Shown piece after piece: positions 18,159 through 26,929 of a stretch of 64,000 nucleotides of DNA. Position 1 is the stretch's first letter. Each line of letters begins with the position of its first letter. Source of the DNA: an uncultured Altererythrobacter sp. Lineage in GTDB: Bacteria; Pseudomonadota; Alphaproteobacteria; Sphingomonadales; Sphingomonadaceae. The notes below the pieces were generated by a model. The model had not been told where the DNA came from, did not search any database, and saw nothing but the letters and a program-made list of their open reading frames with translations. A program made the translations under genes and the position numbers. The stretch covers positions 186,001 to 250,000 of the forward strand of contig CAJXNC010000003.1 of the NCBI GenBank assembly GCA_913056125.1. Direction: 5' to 3'.

Positions 18159-18233
18159 TGGTGCCCAGGGGCGGAGTCGAACCACCGACACGACGATTTT
18201 CAGTCGTCTGCTCTACCACTGAGCTACCCGGGC
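18159..18233 (-). tRNA. tRNA-Phe (GAA)
   Basis: Minus-strand cloverleaf with acceptor stem GCCCGGG/CCTGGGC, D-arm TAGCTCAGTGGTAGAGC, anticodon arm GACGACTGAAAATCGTC with GAA anticodon, and TpsiC arm GTGGTTCGACTCCGC. The 3' CCA is encoded (18161-18159). 75 bases in all. Confidence 0.95.
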
Positions 18234-18321
18234 ATCGCTGCGGCGACGATCCCAAAACGGACCGGCGAGCGAATGGAAGCGGCCCTATGGCGAAGCCTCT
18301 CGCGCTTGGCAAGGGGGCAAT

Positions 18322-18492
18322 TCAATCCTCACCCGCGATATCCTCTGGGTTCGCCGGAGGACCGGGCACGGAATAGCCATCATTGAACCACTGGGCGAGG
18401 TCGCGGTCGCGGCAGCGGCTCGAGCAGAAGGGGGCAAATTCTTCCGAGCGCGGCTTCTTGCAGATCGGGCAGGGGCGGGGCGTTTTGCTCAT
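18322..18492 (-). CDS. yacG: YacG-type zinc-finger protein (DNA gyrase inhibitor)
   Basis: 56 residues. Four Cys (CPIC near the N-terminus and CSSRC 15 residues on) make the C-x2-C-x15-C-x3-C zinc site of the YacG/DUF329 family; the following RDLAQWFNDGYSVPG segment is also typical. E. coli YacG binds the gyrase B subunit and inhibits gyrase; the same function here is by family. The ATG overlaps the stop of the RNase E/G-like gene by four bases (ATGA), placing it last in the infA-maf-rne/g-yacG cluster. Confidence 0.92.
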   Translation of the reverse strand: MSKTPRPCPICKKPRSEEFAPFCSSRCRDRDLAQWFNDGYSVPGPPANPEDIAGED

Positions 18493-19451
18493 GAACTGAC
18501 AAGCTGGGCATGCGGCGCTTCCAGTGCAAGACCGGGAGAAGTCTCGATCCGCACTTCCTTGCCTGTACGACGGGCAAGTTCCGCCAGCCAATCCGGTTTG
18601 AGCTTTGCCTTCAGCGCCGGGTGTATGGTGAGCAGCAGGACAGGACCTGTCCCTTCCACCATTTCAGCACTGCGCAGGGCCATGCGCGCGCATGCTCCCA
18701 CACGGGAAGACTGGAACCGATGGAGCAGCGAAGGGCCTTCCAGTCTTGCGACTATCTGGACAAAGCCGAAACCGTTCATGGAAGTGCGCTCGTGCGGCCA
18801 GCTATCCAGCGCCTCGTCCAGCGCGGCATCTACCGCCTTGCGATCCGCCTTGGCTTCGACGGTAGGAAAATCGATCCCTATCGAACCGCCAAGATCGAAC
18901 CAGTTTATCGCCTGCGCCACGGCGGCAACCGAGGCGATCGCCGTTTGCACGGTCTTGTCCGGTCCATCGACGTCGATCAGTGTCATCGCCGGTGTCGGGC
19001 ACACAATGATCTGTCCCGAGGGAAAGTCTATCGTCCCGCCCGAAGCCGCCGACCAGACGTCCTCCCATAGTCCGGCGGGAAAACGGCGGACGCGTCGGCC
19101 TTCCGGGAATGGTGCCTGTCCGGATCTTGCGAGTTTGCCCACAGCAAGGAAGCGGCCCGTTGCCCGCTTGAAACGCCCTCGTTCTGCCACGGGCGCGCGC
19201 GTGATCGTGAGGCTGATCCCGGTGCCTTCGGACAGTTCGGGCGGCAAGTGGTCGACAAGGACCTCCTCGCCATTCTCCAGCCTCGCCATTCCCCTCCTGC
19301 CGCCGGAAGGCTTTGCGACCAGCTTGGCGCGGGCCTCGAGTCCGGCATGGAGTTCACCCGGCCAGTGGAGCTTGGCTGCCATGACTCGCCCGCTGTCCAC
19401 CAGCAGCGCACGGTGTTCGCCGATCCCCTCTTCGACAAGCCACTCAGCCAA
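18489..19451 (-). CDS. Reduced ribonuclease E/G family protein
   Basis: 320 residues, TTG start. The catalytic-core pattern of RNase E/G is recognisable: MTLIDVDGP (Asp160, Asp162) and LGGSIGIDFPTV (Asp194) align with the two metal-binding Asp motifs, followed by a GFVQIVARLEGPSL segment. Much shorter than RNase G (about 490 residues): the S1 domain is rudimentary and the CPxC zinc-link motif is missing. It may be a specialised or dimer-altered ribonuclease. Gene order infA-maf-this-yacG is common in sphingomonads as far as I know. Overlaps the maf stop by 8 bases. Confidence 0.8.
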   Translation of the reverse strand: MAEWLVEEGIGEHRALLVDSGRVMAAKLHWPGELHAGLEARAKLVAKPSGGRRGMARLENGEEVLVDHLPPELSEGTGISLTITRAPVAERGRFKRATGRFLAVGKLARSGQAPFPEGRRVRRFPAGLWEDVWSAASGGTIDFPSGQIIVCPTPAMTLIDVDGPDKTVQTAIASVAAVAQAINWFDLGGSIGIDFPTVEAKADRKAVDAALDEALDSWPHERTSMNGFGFVQIVARLEGPSLLHRFQSSRVGACARMALRSAEMVEGTGPVLLLTIHPALKAKLKPDWLAELARRTGKEVRIETSPGLALEAPHAQLVSS

Positions 19452-20019
19452 GGTCGAACCCCGCCGATTTCAGCAGCGCGCGCGTTTCGAACAGGGGCAG
19501 GCCGACCACGCCCGAATGGCTGCCCTGGATCCAGGCGATCAGGCCCTCGGCACTGCCCTGAATGGCGTAGCCGCCGGCCTTCCTGTCCCATTCGCCGGAG
19601 GCGAGATAGGCGTCCACCTCTTCGTCGGAGAGGCGCTTGAAGCGCACGATCGTCTCGCTCAATCGTTCGCCTATCGTGCCATCTGGTGCGCGCAGGGCGA
19701 TCGCGGAAAGCACGCGGTGACGCCGGCCGGAGAGCAGTTCCAGGCATTGGCGCGCCGTTGTCTCGTCTTCGGCCTTGGGCAGGATGCGGCGACCTGCTGC
19801 GACTACCGTATCGCCTGCCAGCACATATCCTTCGTCCGCTGCGGCGGCTTCGGCTTTCTCGCGCGCCACGCGTTGCGCGTAGACGCGCGGAAGCTCGCCT
19901 TTGCGCGGCGTTTCATCGATATCCGCAGGGGCGATGGCAGCAGGCTCCACGCCGAGCCGCGCGAGGAGTTCGCGCCGCCTGGGGCTGGCCGATGCGAGGA
20001 TCAGGGAGGGCGTAGCCAC
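19444..20019 (-). CDS. maf: Maf family nucleoside triphosphate pyrophosphatase
   Basis: 191 residues from the GTG at 20019. SLILASASPRRRELL, GDTVVAAGRRILPKA and GGYAIQGSAEGLI are Maf hallmarks; the family hydrolyses non-canonical or modified nucleotides (dTTP/UTP-like or m7GTP-like) to the monophosphate. An in-frame GTG at 20052 would overlap infA by 23 bases and adds a non-conserved basic N-terminus, so the shorter start, 11 bases after infA, is preferred. Substrate class is not assigned. Confidence 0.9.
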   Translation of the reverse strand: MATPSLILASASPRRRELLARLGVEPAAIAPADIDETPRKGELPRVYAQRVAREKAEAAAADEGYVLAGDTVVAAGRRILPKAEDETTARQCLELLSGRRHRVLSAIALRAPDGTIGERLSETIVRFKRLSDEEVDAYLASGEWDRKAGGYAIQGSAEGLIAWIQGSHSGVVGLPLFETRALLKSAGFDLG

Positions 20020-20029
20020 GCCCGCTATC

Positions 20030-20275
20030 TTATTGCGGGCCCGGGCCGCCACGTCCCGGCATGAAGCGGTAAGTGATACGCGCCTTGGTCAGGTCATAGG
20101 GCGTAAGCTCGCACAGGACTTCGTCCCCGACCAGCACGCGGATGCGGTTCTTGCGCATGCGACCGGCCGTGTGACCCAGCACCTCGTGACCATTTTCGAG
20201 CTCCACCCGGAACATCGCGTTTGGCAGCAATTCCACCACCTTGCCGCGCATTTCGAGGAGTTCTTCCTTAGCCAT
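20030..20275 (-). CDS. infA: Translation initiation factor IF-1
   Basis: 81 residues, an S1/OB-fold protein. [19 protein letters not shown], the [17 protein letters not shown] core and [15 protein letters not shown] are diagnostic. It occupies the ribosomal A site with IF-2 and IF-3 during initiation. Slightly longer than the usual 72 residues because of a Gly/Pro tail (GRGGPGPQ) after YRF. First gene of the cluster. Confidence 0.97.
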   Translation of the reverse strand: MAKEELLEMRGKVVELLPNAMFRVELENGHEVLGHTAGRMRKNRIRVLVGDEVLCELTPYDLTKARITYRFMPGRGGPGPQ

Positions 20276-20493
20276 CTAGGTTCTGGTTCCGTGTGCAAAT
20301 TTGTCCTTAGGCGGCGCGCATAGCCGCGAGCGCGGGAAAAGGGAAGTCTCGGCGTGTTCGGCGGCGAGTAAGCAATGTTGGGAAACCGATACAATTGCGA
20401 CACTTTATTACCCGAACCGGCTTGCCCGCTATTGCGATGCGGAACATACGCCCGCCGGGGGCTGTAACGTATGCGATCTTTGGAGTTTTGAAC

Positions 20494-23400
20494 TTGAATC
20501 TAAAGAGCTCGGCCAGCCTGACCGCCCTCTCACTCGCGCTGATTTCGATGCCCGCAGGGCAGGTGTTTGCGCAATCGGAGGAAGGGGCTTCCATCGCTCA
20601 GGCCGACGGTGGCGACGGCGAAGCCGAAAGCGGGGTCGAAGAGCTTCCGGCTTATGACGAGGACACGATCGTGGTTCTCGGTGCGCGCCTCTTCGGGCAA
20701 GTCGATACGCAGCAGACGCCGCTGCTCGAGCTCGATGAACAGGATATCGCCGCATATGGTGCGGGTTCCATTGCCGAACTGATCGAGGCGCTGGGTTCGC
20801 AGGTCACCGGCGCACGCGGCCGCGGAGGCGGGCAGGTCATTCTCGTCAATGGCGAACGCATCTCTTCTTTCCGCGAATTGCGGAGCTATCCGCCCGAAGC
20901 GATCGAGAAATTCGAGGTCTTTCCGGAGGAAGTGGCGCTGCAATATGGCTATTCGGCCGACCAGCGCGTCATCAACATCATCCTCAAGGACAGCTTCGCC
21001 AGCAAGGAAATCGAGGTCGAGTACCAGCAGCCCTGGGATGGCGGCTTCTCTTCGCAGGAAGTGGAAGCAACCTATCTGCAGGTGGACGGCCCTTCGCGCT
21101 TCAACATCAATCTCGGCTGGGAAAACTCGAGCCTGCTGACCGAGGCGGAGCGTGGCATCATTCAGACCACTCCGTCCCCAACCTTTGCCAGCGATCCCGA
21201 TCCCGCAGACTATCGCAGTCTGCGCAGCGATACGGCCGATATCGAAGCAACGGTAAACTGGAGCACGCGTCTCAGCCCGGGCAATTCGCTGAGCCTGAAC
21301 GCAACCTACGAGCGCGGCGATTCCCGCAGCTTGCAGGGTCTCGACACGATCACGCTGATCGGTCCGGCCCCCGAGCTCGAAACGGCCTTCCGCACCTTCA
21401 ACGCCAATGATCCGCTCGATATCGACCGGCGGACTGAGAGTTTTGCCGGCGCGGCAGCGCTTAGCACCAGCTTGGGTGACTGGGACATTACCGCGACGGT
21501 GGACGCGAACCACACCAAGACGCGCAGCGTTATCCAGTCGCGCCTGTCGGTCCTCAATTCGCAGGACTATGCGAACCTGCTCGCGGCCGCTGCTGACGGA
21601 TCCTTCCCGCTCGATGGGCAGATCACGGGCATCAGCCCGGGCGGCTTCGATGAGGCATTGACCAAGACCACCACTGCATCGGGTCTCGTGACCGCGCGCA
21701 GCATGCCGATAACGCTTCCTGCCGGCGATGTGAACGTAACGATCGATGCCGGTTATAACTGGAACCGTATCAATAGCGAAGACACGCGCAATCCGGGTCT
21801 CGGCAACAAGCTGACGCGGGGCGACCTGACCGGCGGCGTCAATGTCGCGATCCCGATTACCAGCACGGTGGACGAGGTCCTCGCATTTGCCGGCGACATC
21901 ACGCTGAATGCCAATGCAGGCATCGATTACCTTTCGGATTTCGGCACGCTGTATGACTGGTCGCTGGGTCTGTTCTGGGGCCTGAGCGACAGGCTCAGCG
22001 TCAATGTCAACTACACCAATCGTGATGCCGCTCCCTCGCTCGGGCAGCTCGGCAATCCGGAAATTGCCACCCAGAACGTGCCGGTCTTCGACCTGGTGAA
22101 CAACGAGACGGTGCTGGTTACGGTTATCTCGGGCGGCAATCCCTTGCTCCCGGCGCAGAGCCAGAGCGACTGGCGCGTTGGCTTCCAGTGGCAGCTGCCG
22201 ATCCTGAACGATGCCCAGTTCGGCATCGATTACGTCAAGAACCGTTCGACCGACGTAGCGGCGGCCTTCCCTGTTCTGACACCGGAAATCGAAGCGGCCT
22301 TTTCTGATCGCGTGACGCGCGACAGTTTCGGCACGCTGCTGCAGATCGACCAGCGCGCCGTCACCTATGCGCAGCAAGACCAGGAGCGCCTCCAGTTCAA
22401 TTTCAATATCTCCGGTGAAATCAGCGGAGGCAGCGAAGAAGGATCGGGTGGCGATGCCTCGCAGGCCACTGGTCCGGCCAATGGCGGTCCGGTGCAGATG
22501 GCCGGGGGACCTGCCGGTGGACAGGCTGGAGGCCCTCCAGCAGGCGGGCAGGGCGGCTTCCCTGGTGCCGGTGGCTTTGCCCAGATGCGCGAGAGCATTT
22601 GCGCCGGGGATGCCGCTGCGCTGCAAATTCGCCTGAATGAGGCATTGAGCGCCTCGGCTTCAGGCGAAACTGCTCCTGACGGCCTGACCCTGCCGTCTCA
22701 GATGCTGCAGATGATTGCGGGCGATGACGGTGAAGTGAGCGCCGAGGAGGCCGAAACCCTTTATGGCCGCATGTGTAGCGGTCAAGGGCCGGGCGGCGGC
22801 GGATTTATGTTCGGCGGTCCGGGTGGCCCCGGCGGAGAGGATCAAGAGCGGCTCGCGGAAATGCGCGCGACCTTCTGCGAGGCGGAGGCAAGCGTCCTGC
22901 GTGACCAGTTCAACCAGGCGATCATGGCTGCGCGTACCGGTGAGCAACTGACCGGCGAAGATGGCGCAGCCATCAACCTCCCGCCGCAATTGCTGCAGGC
23001 GCTTGGCGGTGAAGACGGCGTTATCGACGCGGATGAATTTGCGGCTTTGCGCCTCCGCATCTGCGATCCGGAAGCAGCCGCGGCGCAGGGCGAAGGCGGC
23101 CCGAGCGCTGGTGGTCCTCCGGGTGGATTCGCCGGCGGTCCGCCGCGCGGTGGTGGTGGACCTCCGGGCGGTGGTGGCGGTTTCCGCGGACCTCCGATCG
23201 GGGCGATCATGGGCGCCGGCGGCAGGCCTTCCGGCGGACGTTGGTTCTTCAACGTGCAGTACAATCTGGAACTCACGAACGAGACGCTGATCGCACCGGG
23301 CATTCCCGTGCTCGACCTGCTCGATGGCAGCGCGCTGTCGGGTGGCGGTCAGCCGCGGCACACGGCGAACTTTCGCTTGGGCACTTTCTTCAACGGTTTC

Positions 23401-23715
23401 GGTGCTTTCTGGACCGGGCAGTATACCGGCAAGTCGCGGATCAACGGCTCGGGCCAGGTCGGCAGTACCGATCTGTTTTTCGACGACTACTTTACGCTGG
23501 GCGTTCGTGCCTTTGCCGATCTCGGCGCGCGCGAAGGCCTGGTAGAGGCGGTGCCCTTCTTCGAAGGAACGCGCCTCGGCATCGGCGTCGACAATATCTT
23601 CGATGCGCGCCAGACGGTGACGGACAGCACGGGTGCGGTGCCACTGCGCTACCAGCCTTACCTGATCGATCCGGTTGGCCGCCGCTTCGAGATCGAATTC
23701 CGAAAGATGTTTTAG
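20494..23715 (+). CDS. TonB-dependent receptor-like outer-membrane protein with duplicated EF-hand-like insert
   Basis: About 1073 residues. I choose the TTG at 20494: GGAG lies 8 bases before it and it gives the signal peptide MNLKSSASLTALSLALISMP ending VFA-Q; ORF continuation upstream is possible but lacks these signals. A plug domain (VVLGARLFG, IAELIEALG, RGGGQVILVNGERI, VINIILK) precedes a beta-barrel closing with a terminal aromatic (FRKMF). No TonB box was located with confidence. A non-barrel insert at about residues 641-915 holds three Gly/Pro-rich linkers and two tandem repeats (694-761 and 787-857), each beginning near an MR...C segment and ending R-(M/I)-C, with a half EF-hand (DGEVSAEE, DGVIDADE). 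Likely imports a bulky nutrient; the ligand is unknown. Confidence 0.8.
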   Translation: MNLKSSASLTALSLALISMPAGQVFAQSEEGASIAQADGGDGEAESGVEELPAYDEDTIVVLGARLFGQVDTQQTPLLELDEQDIAAYGAGSIAELIEALGSQVTGARGRGGGQVILVNGERISSFRELRSYPPEAIEKFEVFPEEVALQYGYSADQRVINIILKDSFASKEIEVEYQQPWDGGFSSQEVEATYLQVDGPSRFNINLGWENSSLLTEAERGIIQTTPSPTFASDPDPADYRSLRSDTADIEATVNWSTRLSPGNSLSLNATYERGDSRSLQGLDTITLIGPAPELETAFRTFNANDPLDIDRRTESFAGAAALSTSLGDWDITATVDANHTKTRSVIQSRLSVLNSQDYANLLAAAADGSFPLDGQITGISPGGFDEALTKTTTASGLVTARSMPITLPAGDVNVTIDAGYNWNRINSEDTRNPGLGNKLTRGDLTGGVNVAIPITSTVDEVLAFAGDITLNANAGIDYLSDFGTLYDWSLGLFWGLSDRLSVNVNYTNRDAAPSLGQLGNPEIATQNVPVFDLVNNETVLVTVISGGNPLLPAQSQSDWRVGFQWQLPILNDAQFGIDYVKNRSTDVAAAFPVLTPEIEAAFSDRVTRDSFGTLLQIDQRAVTYAQQDQERLQFNFNISGEISGGSEEGSGGDASQATGPANGGPVQMAGGPAGGQAGGPPAGGQGGFPGAGGFAQMRESICAGDAAALQIRLNEALSASASGETAPDGLTLPSQMLQMIAGDDGEVSAEEAETLYGRMCSGQGPGGGGFMFGGPGGPGGEDQERLAEMRATFCEAEASVLRDQFNQAIMAARTGEQLTGEDGAAINLPPQLLQALGGEDGVIDADEFAALRLRICDPEAAAAQGEGGPSAGGPPGGFAGGPPRGGGGPPGGGGGFRGPPIGAIMGAGGRPSGGRWFFNVQYNLELTNETLIAPGIPVLDLLDGSALSGGGQPRHTANFRLGTFFNGFGAFWTGQYTGKSRINGSGQVGSTDLFFDDYFTLGVRAFADLGAREGLVEAVPFFEGTRLGIGVDNIFDARQTVTDSTGAVPLRYQPYLIDPVGRRFEIEFRKMF
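22573..23064 (+). repeat. Tandem protein-level repeat inside the receptor gene
   Basis: Repeat 1 is encoded at 22573-22775 and repeat 2 at 22852-23064. Shared landmarks in order: QMRESIC / EMRATFC; LNEAL / FNQAI; LPSQMLQ / LPPQLLQ; DDGEVSAEEAE / EDGVIDADEFA; GRMC / RIC. The units are about 68-71 residues and separated by a glycine-rich linker. Confidence 0.8.
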
Positions 23716-23718
23716 GGT

Positions 23719-24897
23719 CTAAAGGGCTTGGGCAGCGGCGAACCCGCTAGCCCAGGCCCACTGGAAATTATACCCGCCCAGCCAGCCGGTCACGTCCACC
23801 GCTTCGCCGATTACGTAAAGGCCTGGAACGGTCTTTGCTTCCATTGTCTTGGAGGAGAATTCGGCTGTCGAAATGCCGCCCGCTGTGACTTCGGCCTTGG
23901 CGAAGCCCTCGGTTCCGTTTGGATGGAACTGCCAGCCCTTCAGTCGCTGTTCTGCTCCGTTCAGTGCCTTGTCGGTGACGTTACCCAAATCGCCTTCCAC
24001 GGCGAGCTGTTCGGCTAGGACATCGGCCAACCGGTCGGGCAACGCGTCGCGCAGGATAGTGCGCAATGTGGCCGAGGGCGTCACTCGCTTCGCTTCCAGC
24101 AGCCAACCCGCCGGCCGATCGGGCAGAAAGTCGATCGCGACGGCTTCGCCCGGGCGCCAATAGCTCGAAACTTGCAGGATGGCGGGGCCCGACAGGCCGC
24201 GATGGGTGAACAGCGCCGCCTCGCGAAAGCTGGTCTTGCCCGCCTTGGCCTCGACCGGTGCGGCAACGCCCGAAAGCTCGCGGAACAGCACTTCATCACC
24301 GCCCAAAGTTAGCGGGACGAGGGCCGGGCGCGGCTCGACCACTTTCAGGCCGAACTGCCGCGCAAGGCGATAGGCGAAGTCTGTCGCGCCCATCTTGGGA
24401 ATGGAAGGACCGCCCGTTGCGATGACGAGGGCCGGGGCGGTGAAACTGTCCCATTGCGTGCGGACGGTGAAGCCTGCAGGCCCGTGCGAAACCTCGGCCA
24501 CCTCCTCATTGCAGCGGATCGTCACCGTGCCGGGACCGGCTGCGCATTCTTCCAGCAGCATGTCGACGATCTGTCGCGCCGATCCGTCGCAAAAGAGCTG
24601 GCCGAGCGTCTTTTCATGCCAGGCAATGCCATGGCGATCGACCGTTTCGATAAAGTCGCGCGGGGTGAAGCGGCTAAGCGCCGACTTGGCGAAATGCGGA
24701 TTGGCGCTGTGGTAATTTCCCGGACCCGCGCCCAGATTGGTGAAATTGCAGCGTCCGCCGCCCGAAATGAGGATCTTCTTGCCGACCTTCTCCGCACGTT
24801 CGAGTACCAGCACGTTCTTGCCGCGCAGGCCCGCCTGTGCGGCGCAGAACAGGCCCGCTGCACCGCCGCCCAATATGATCGCATCGAAGCTCGACAT
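23719..24897 (-). CDS. HI0933/YhiN family flavoprotein (NAD(P)/FAD-dependent oxidoreductase)
   Basis: 392 residues. N-terminal dinucleotide-binding GGGAAGLFCAAQAG, followed by GKKILISGGGRCNFTN, the signature of the BaiN/HI0933 family, and C-terminal GEAVDVTGWLGGYNFQWAWASG. A two-domain FAD enzyme whose cellular substrate is generally unknown (a gut homologue acts on steroid ring double bonds). Its stop lies 3 bases from the convergent receptor stop. Divergent from uvrC. Confidence 0.92.
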   Translation of the reverse strand: MSSFDAIILGGGAAGLFCAAQAGLRGKNVLVLERAEKVGKKILISGGGRCNFTNLGAGPGNYHSANPHFAKSALSRFTPRDFIETVDRHGIAWHEKTLGQLFCDGSARQIVDMLLEECAAGPGTVTIRCNEEVAEVSHGPAGFTVRTQWDSFTAPALVIATGGPSIPKMGATDFAYRLARQFGLKVVEPRPALVPLTLGGDEVLFRELSGVAAPVEAKAGKTSFREAALFTHRGLSGPAILQVSSYWRPGEAVAIDFLPDRPAGWLLEAKRVTPSATLRTILRDALPDRLADVLAEQLAVEGDLGNVTDKALNGAEQRLKGWQFHPNGTEGFAKAEVTAGGISTAEFSSKTMEAKTVPGLYVIGEAVDVTGWLGGYNFQWAWASGFAAAQAL

Positions 24898-24976
24898 GGC
24901 AGCGCCCTAAGCGCCTTGCGGGATAAGTGGAAGCGGCGCTTTGCCATTCGCCGGGCACGATCCTATCTCATGGCGC

Positions 24977-26920
24977 ATGTCTCGCACGCCGGCCGGAACA
25001 CCGCATGACCCGAGGGGGAAGGAGCGCTTCAATGAGGAGCGCGCCACCTACACGGTCAAGGGCAGCACGCAGCCCGACCTCGAAGCGGGCGTGAGCGCGA
25101 TCCGCGAAGTGGTGAAGACGCTCAAGCCCAAGCCCGGGGTTTACCGCATGCTCGATGCGCGTGGGGACGTGCTCTACGTGGGCAAGGCGCGCGCGCTGAA
25201 AAACCGCGTGTCCAACTACACGCAGGTGGCGAACCTCACCAATCGGCTCCAGCGCATGGTCGCGCAGACGCGCGGCATGGAGATCGTCACCACCAATTCG
25301 GAAGCCGAGGCGCTCCTTCTCGAAGCGCAATTCATCAAGAGATTTCGCCCACCTTACAATGTCTTGCTGCGCGATGATAAGAGTTTTCCTTTCATCCTTT
25401 TGCGCGAAGGACATGACTTTCCGCGGATCATGAAGCATCGCGGCGCGCGCAAGGCCAAGGGCAGCTATTACGGCCCGTTTGCCAGCGCCGGATCGGTCAA
25501 CACCACGATCAACGCGCTGCAGAAACTGTTTCTGCTGAGGAGCTGTACGGACAGCTTCTTCGAGCGGCGCGACCGGCCCTGCCTGCTCTACCAGATCAAG
25601 CGTTGCGCGGCGCCTTGCGTCGGGCGCATCGACAAGGAAGGCTATGACGAGCTGCTGCGCGAGGCGAAGCAGTTCCTTTCCGGCAAGTCCGATGCGGTAC
25701 AGAAGAAGATCGAGCGGCAGATGCAGGAGGCGGCTGACGCGCTAGACTTCGAGAGCGCAGCCATGCTGCGTGACCGGCTACGCGCCGCGACCTTTATCCA
25801 GGGGTCTCAGGCAGTGAATGCGGAAGGCGTTGGCGATGCCGATGTCTTCGCGCTGGCGGCCAAGGGCGGGCAGGTCGGCATACAGGGCTTCTTCGTGCGC
25901 GGCGGACAGAACTGGGGCCACCGCGCCTTCTTCCCTAGCCACACCAAGGATGTCGACGAGGCCGAGGTGCTCAGCCGCGTGCTGGCGCAATTCTACGAGG
26001 AAGTGCCACCTCCGCGTACCATTTTGGTCGACCGCGAACTACCCGACCGTGCATTGCTGGAAGAAGCCTTCGGCGAGCTGGCCGAGCGCAAGGTCAGCAT
26101 CTCGATCCCGCAACGCGGGGACCGGCGCAAGCTGATGGAACAGGCCAGCCGCAATGCCACGGAGGCGCTCGACCGGCGCCTTGCCGAAAGCGGGACGCAG
26201 GCCAGGGTCATGCGCGAAATGGCCGAGTTCCTTGAACTGGCCGACGTTCCGAGCCGGATCGAGATCTACGACAACAGCCACATCCAGGGTGCCAAGGCGG
26301 TCGGTGCCATGGTCGTTGCCGGGCCGGAGGGCTTCCTCAAGAACCAGTACCGCAAGTTCAACATCAAGAGCGCGCAGTCGGACGATGATTTCGGCATGAT
26401 GCGCGAGGTGATGGAGCGGCGCTTTGCCCGCGCGATGAAGGAAGACCCCGACCGCGAGGCAGGCCAATGGCCCGATCTCGTCCTGATCGATGGCGGCAAG
26501 GGGCAGATGTCCGCCGTGCGCGACACGCTGGAAGAGTTGGGGATCGAGGACGTTCCGCTGATCGCCATTGCCAAGGGGCCGCATCACGGGCGCGAGGGGC
26601 GCGAAGTGTTCCACTTCCCCGATGGGCGCGAGAAAACCTTGCCGGTCAATTCGCCCGTCCTGTTCTACCTCCAGCGCCTCCGCGACGAGGTGCACCGCTA
26701 TGTCATCGGCGCGCATCGGGCCAAGCGCAGCCGTGCCATCAGCGCATCGCCGCTGGACGAGATTCCCGGTATCGGCCCGGCACGCAAGCGCGCGCTGCTG
26801 CTGCATTTCGGTACGGCGGGGAAAGTCCGCGCGGCGGCGCTGGAAGACCTCAAGCGTGCGCCTGGCGTCAGTGAAAGCGTGGCGCAGAAGATATACGACT
26901 TCTACCACGCGGGCGGCTAG
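24977..26920 (+). CDS. uvrC: Excinuclease ABC subunit C
   Basis: 647 residues from the ATG at 24977. The GIY-YIG nuclease domain (PGVYRMLDARGDVLYVGKA, about residues 45-65) makes the 3' incision; the UVR motif (QMQEAADALDFESAAMLRD) binds UvrB; the C-terminal RNase H-like nuclease (EIYDNSHIQGAKAVGAMV, LVLIDGGKGQ) makes the 5' incision; and a helix-hairpin-helix end (IPGIGPARKRALLLHFG) binds DNA. An N-terminal extension of about 30 residues precedes the first domain. Nucleotide excision repair. Confidence 0.96.
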   Translation: MSRTPAGTPHDPRGKERFNEERATYTVKGSTQPDLEAGVSAIREVVKTLKPKPGVYRMLDARGDVLYVGKARALKNRVSNYTQVANLTNRLQRMVAQTRGMEIVTTNSEAEALLLEAQFIKRFRPPYNVLLRDDKSFPFILLREGHDFPRIMKHRGARKAKGSYYGPFASAGSVNTTINALQKLFLLRSCTDSFFERRDRPCLLYQIKRCAAPCVGRIDKEGYDELLREAKQFLSGKSDAVQKKIERQMQEAADALDFESAAMLRDRLRAATFIQGSQAVNAEGVGDADVFALAAKGGQVGIQGFFVRGGQNWGHRAFFPSHTKDVDEAEVLSRVLAQFYEEVPPPRTILVDRELPDRALLEEAFGELAERKVSISIPQRGDRRKLMEQASRNATEALDRRLAESGTQARVMREMAEFLELADVPSRIEIYDNSHIQGAKAVGAMVVAGPEGFLKNQYRKFNIKSAQSDDDFGMMREVMERRFARAMKEDPDREAGQWPDLVLIDGGKGQMSAVRDTLEELGIEDVPLIAIAKGPHHGREGREVFHFPDGREKTLPVNSPVLFYLQRLRDEVHRYVIGAHRAKRSRAISASPLDEIPGIGPARKRALLLHFGTAGKVRAAALEDLKRAPGVSESVAQKIYDFYHAGG

Positions 26921-26929
26921 TTCCAGCCC

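Noticed and set aside
18159-18492. tRNA-Phe as an integration site
   Set aside because: The tRNA is intact and flanked by ordinary genes; no partial tRNA copy or integrase follows.
20530-22626. 698-codon minus-strand frame
   Set aside because: Antisense shadow of the TonB-dependent receptor gene, with no family resemblance.
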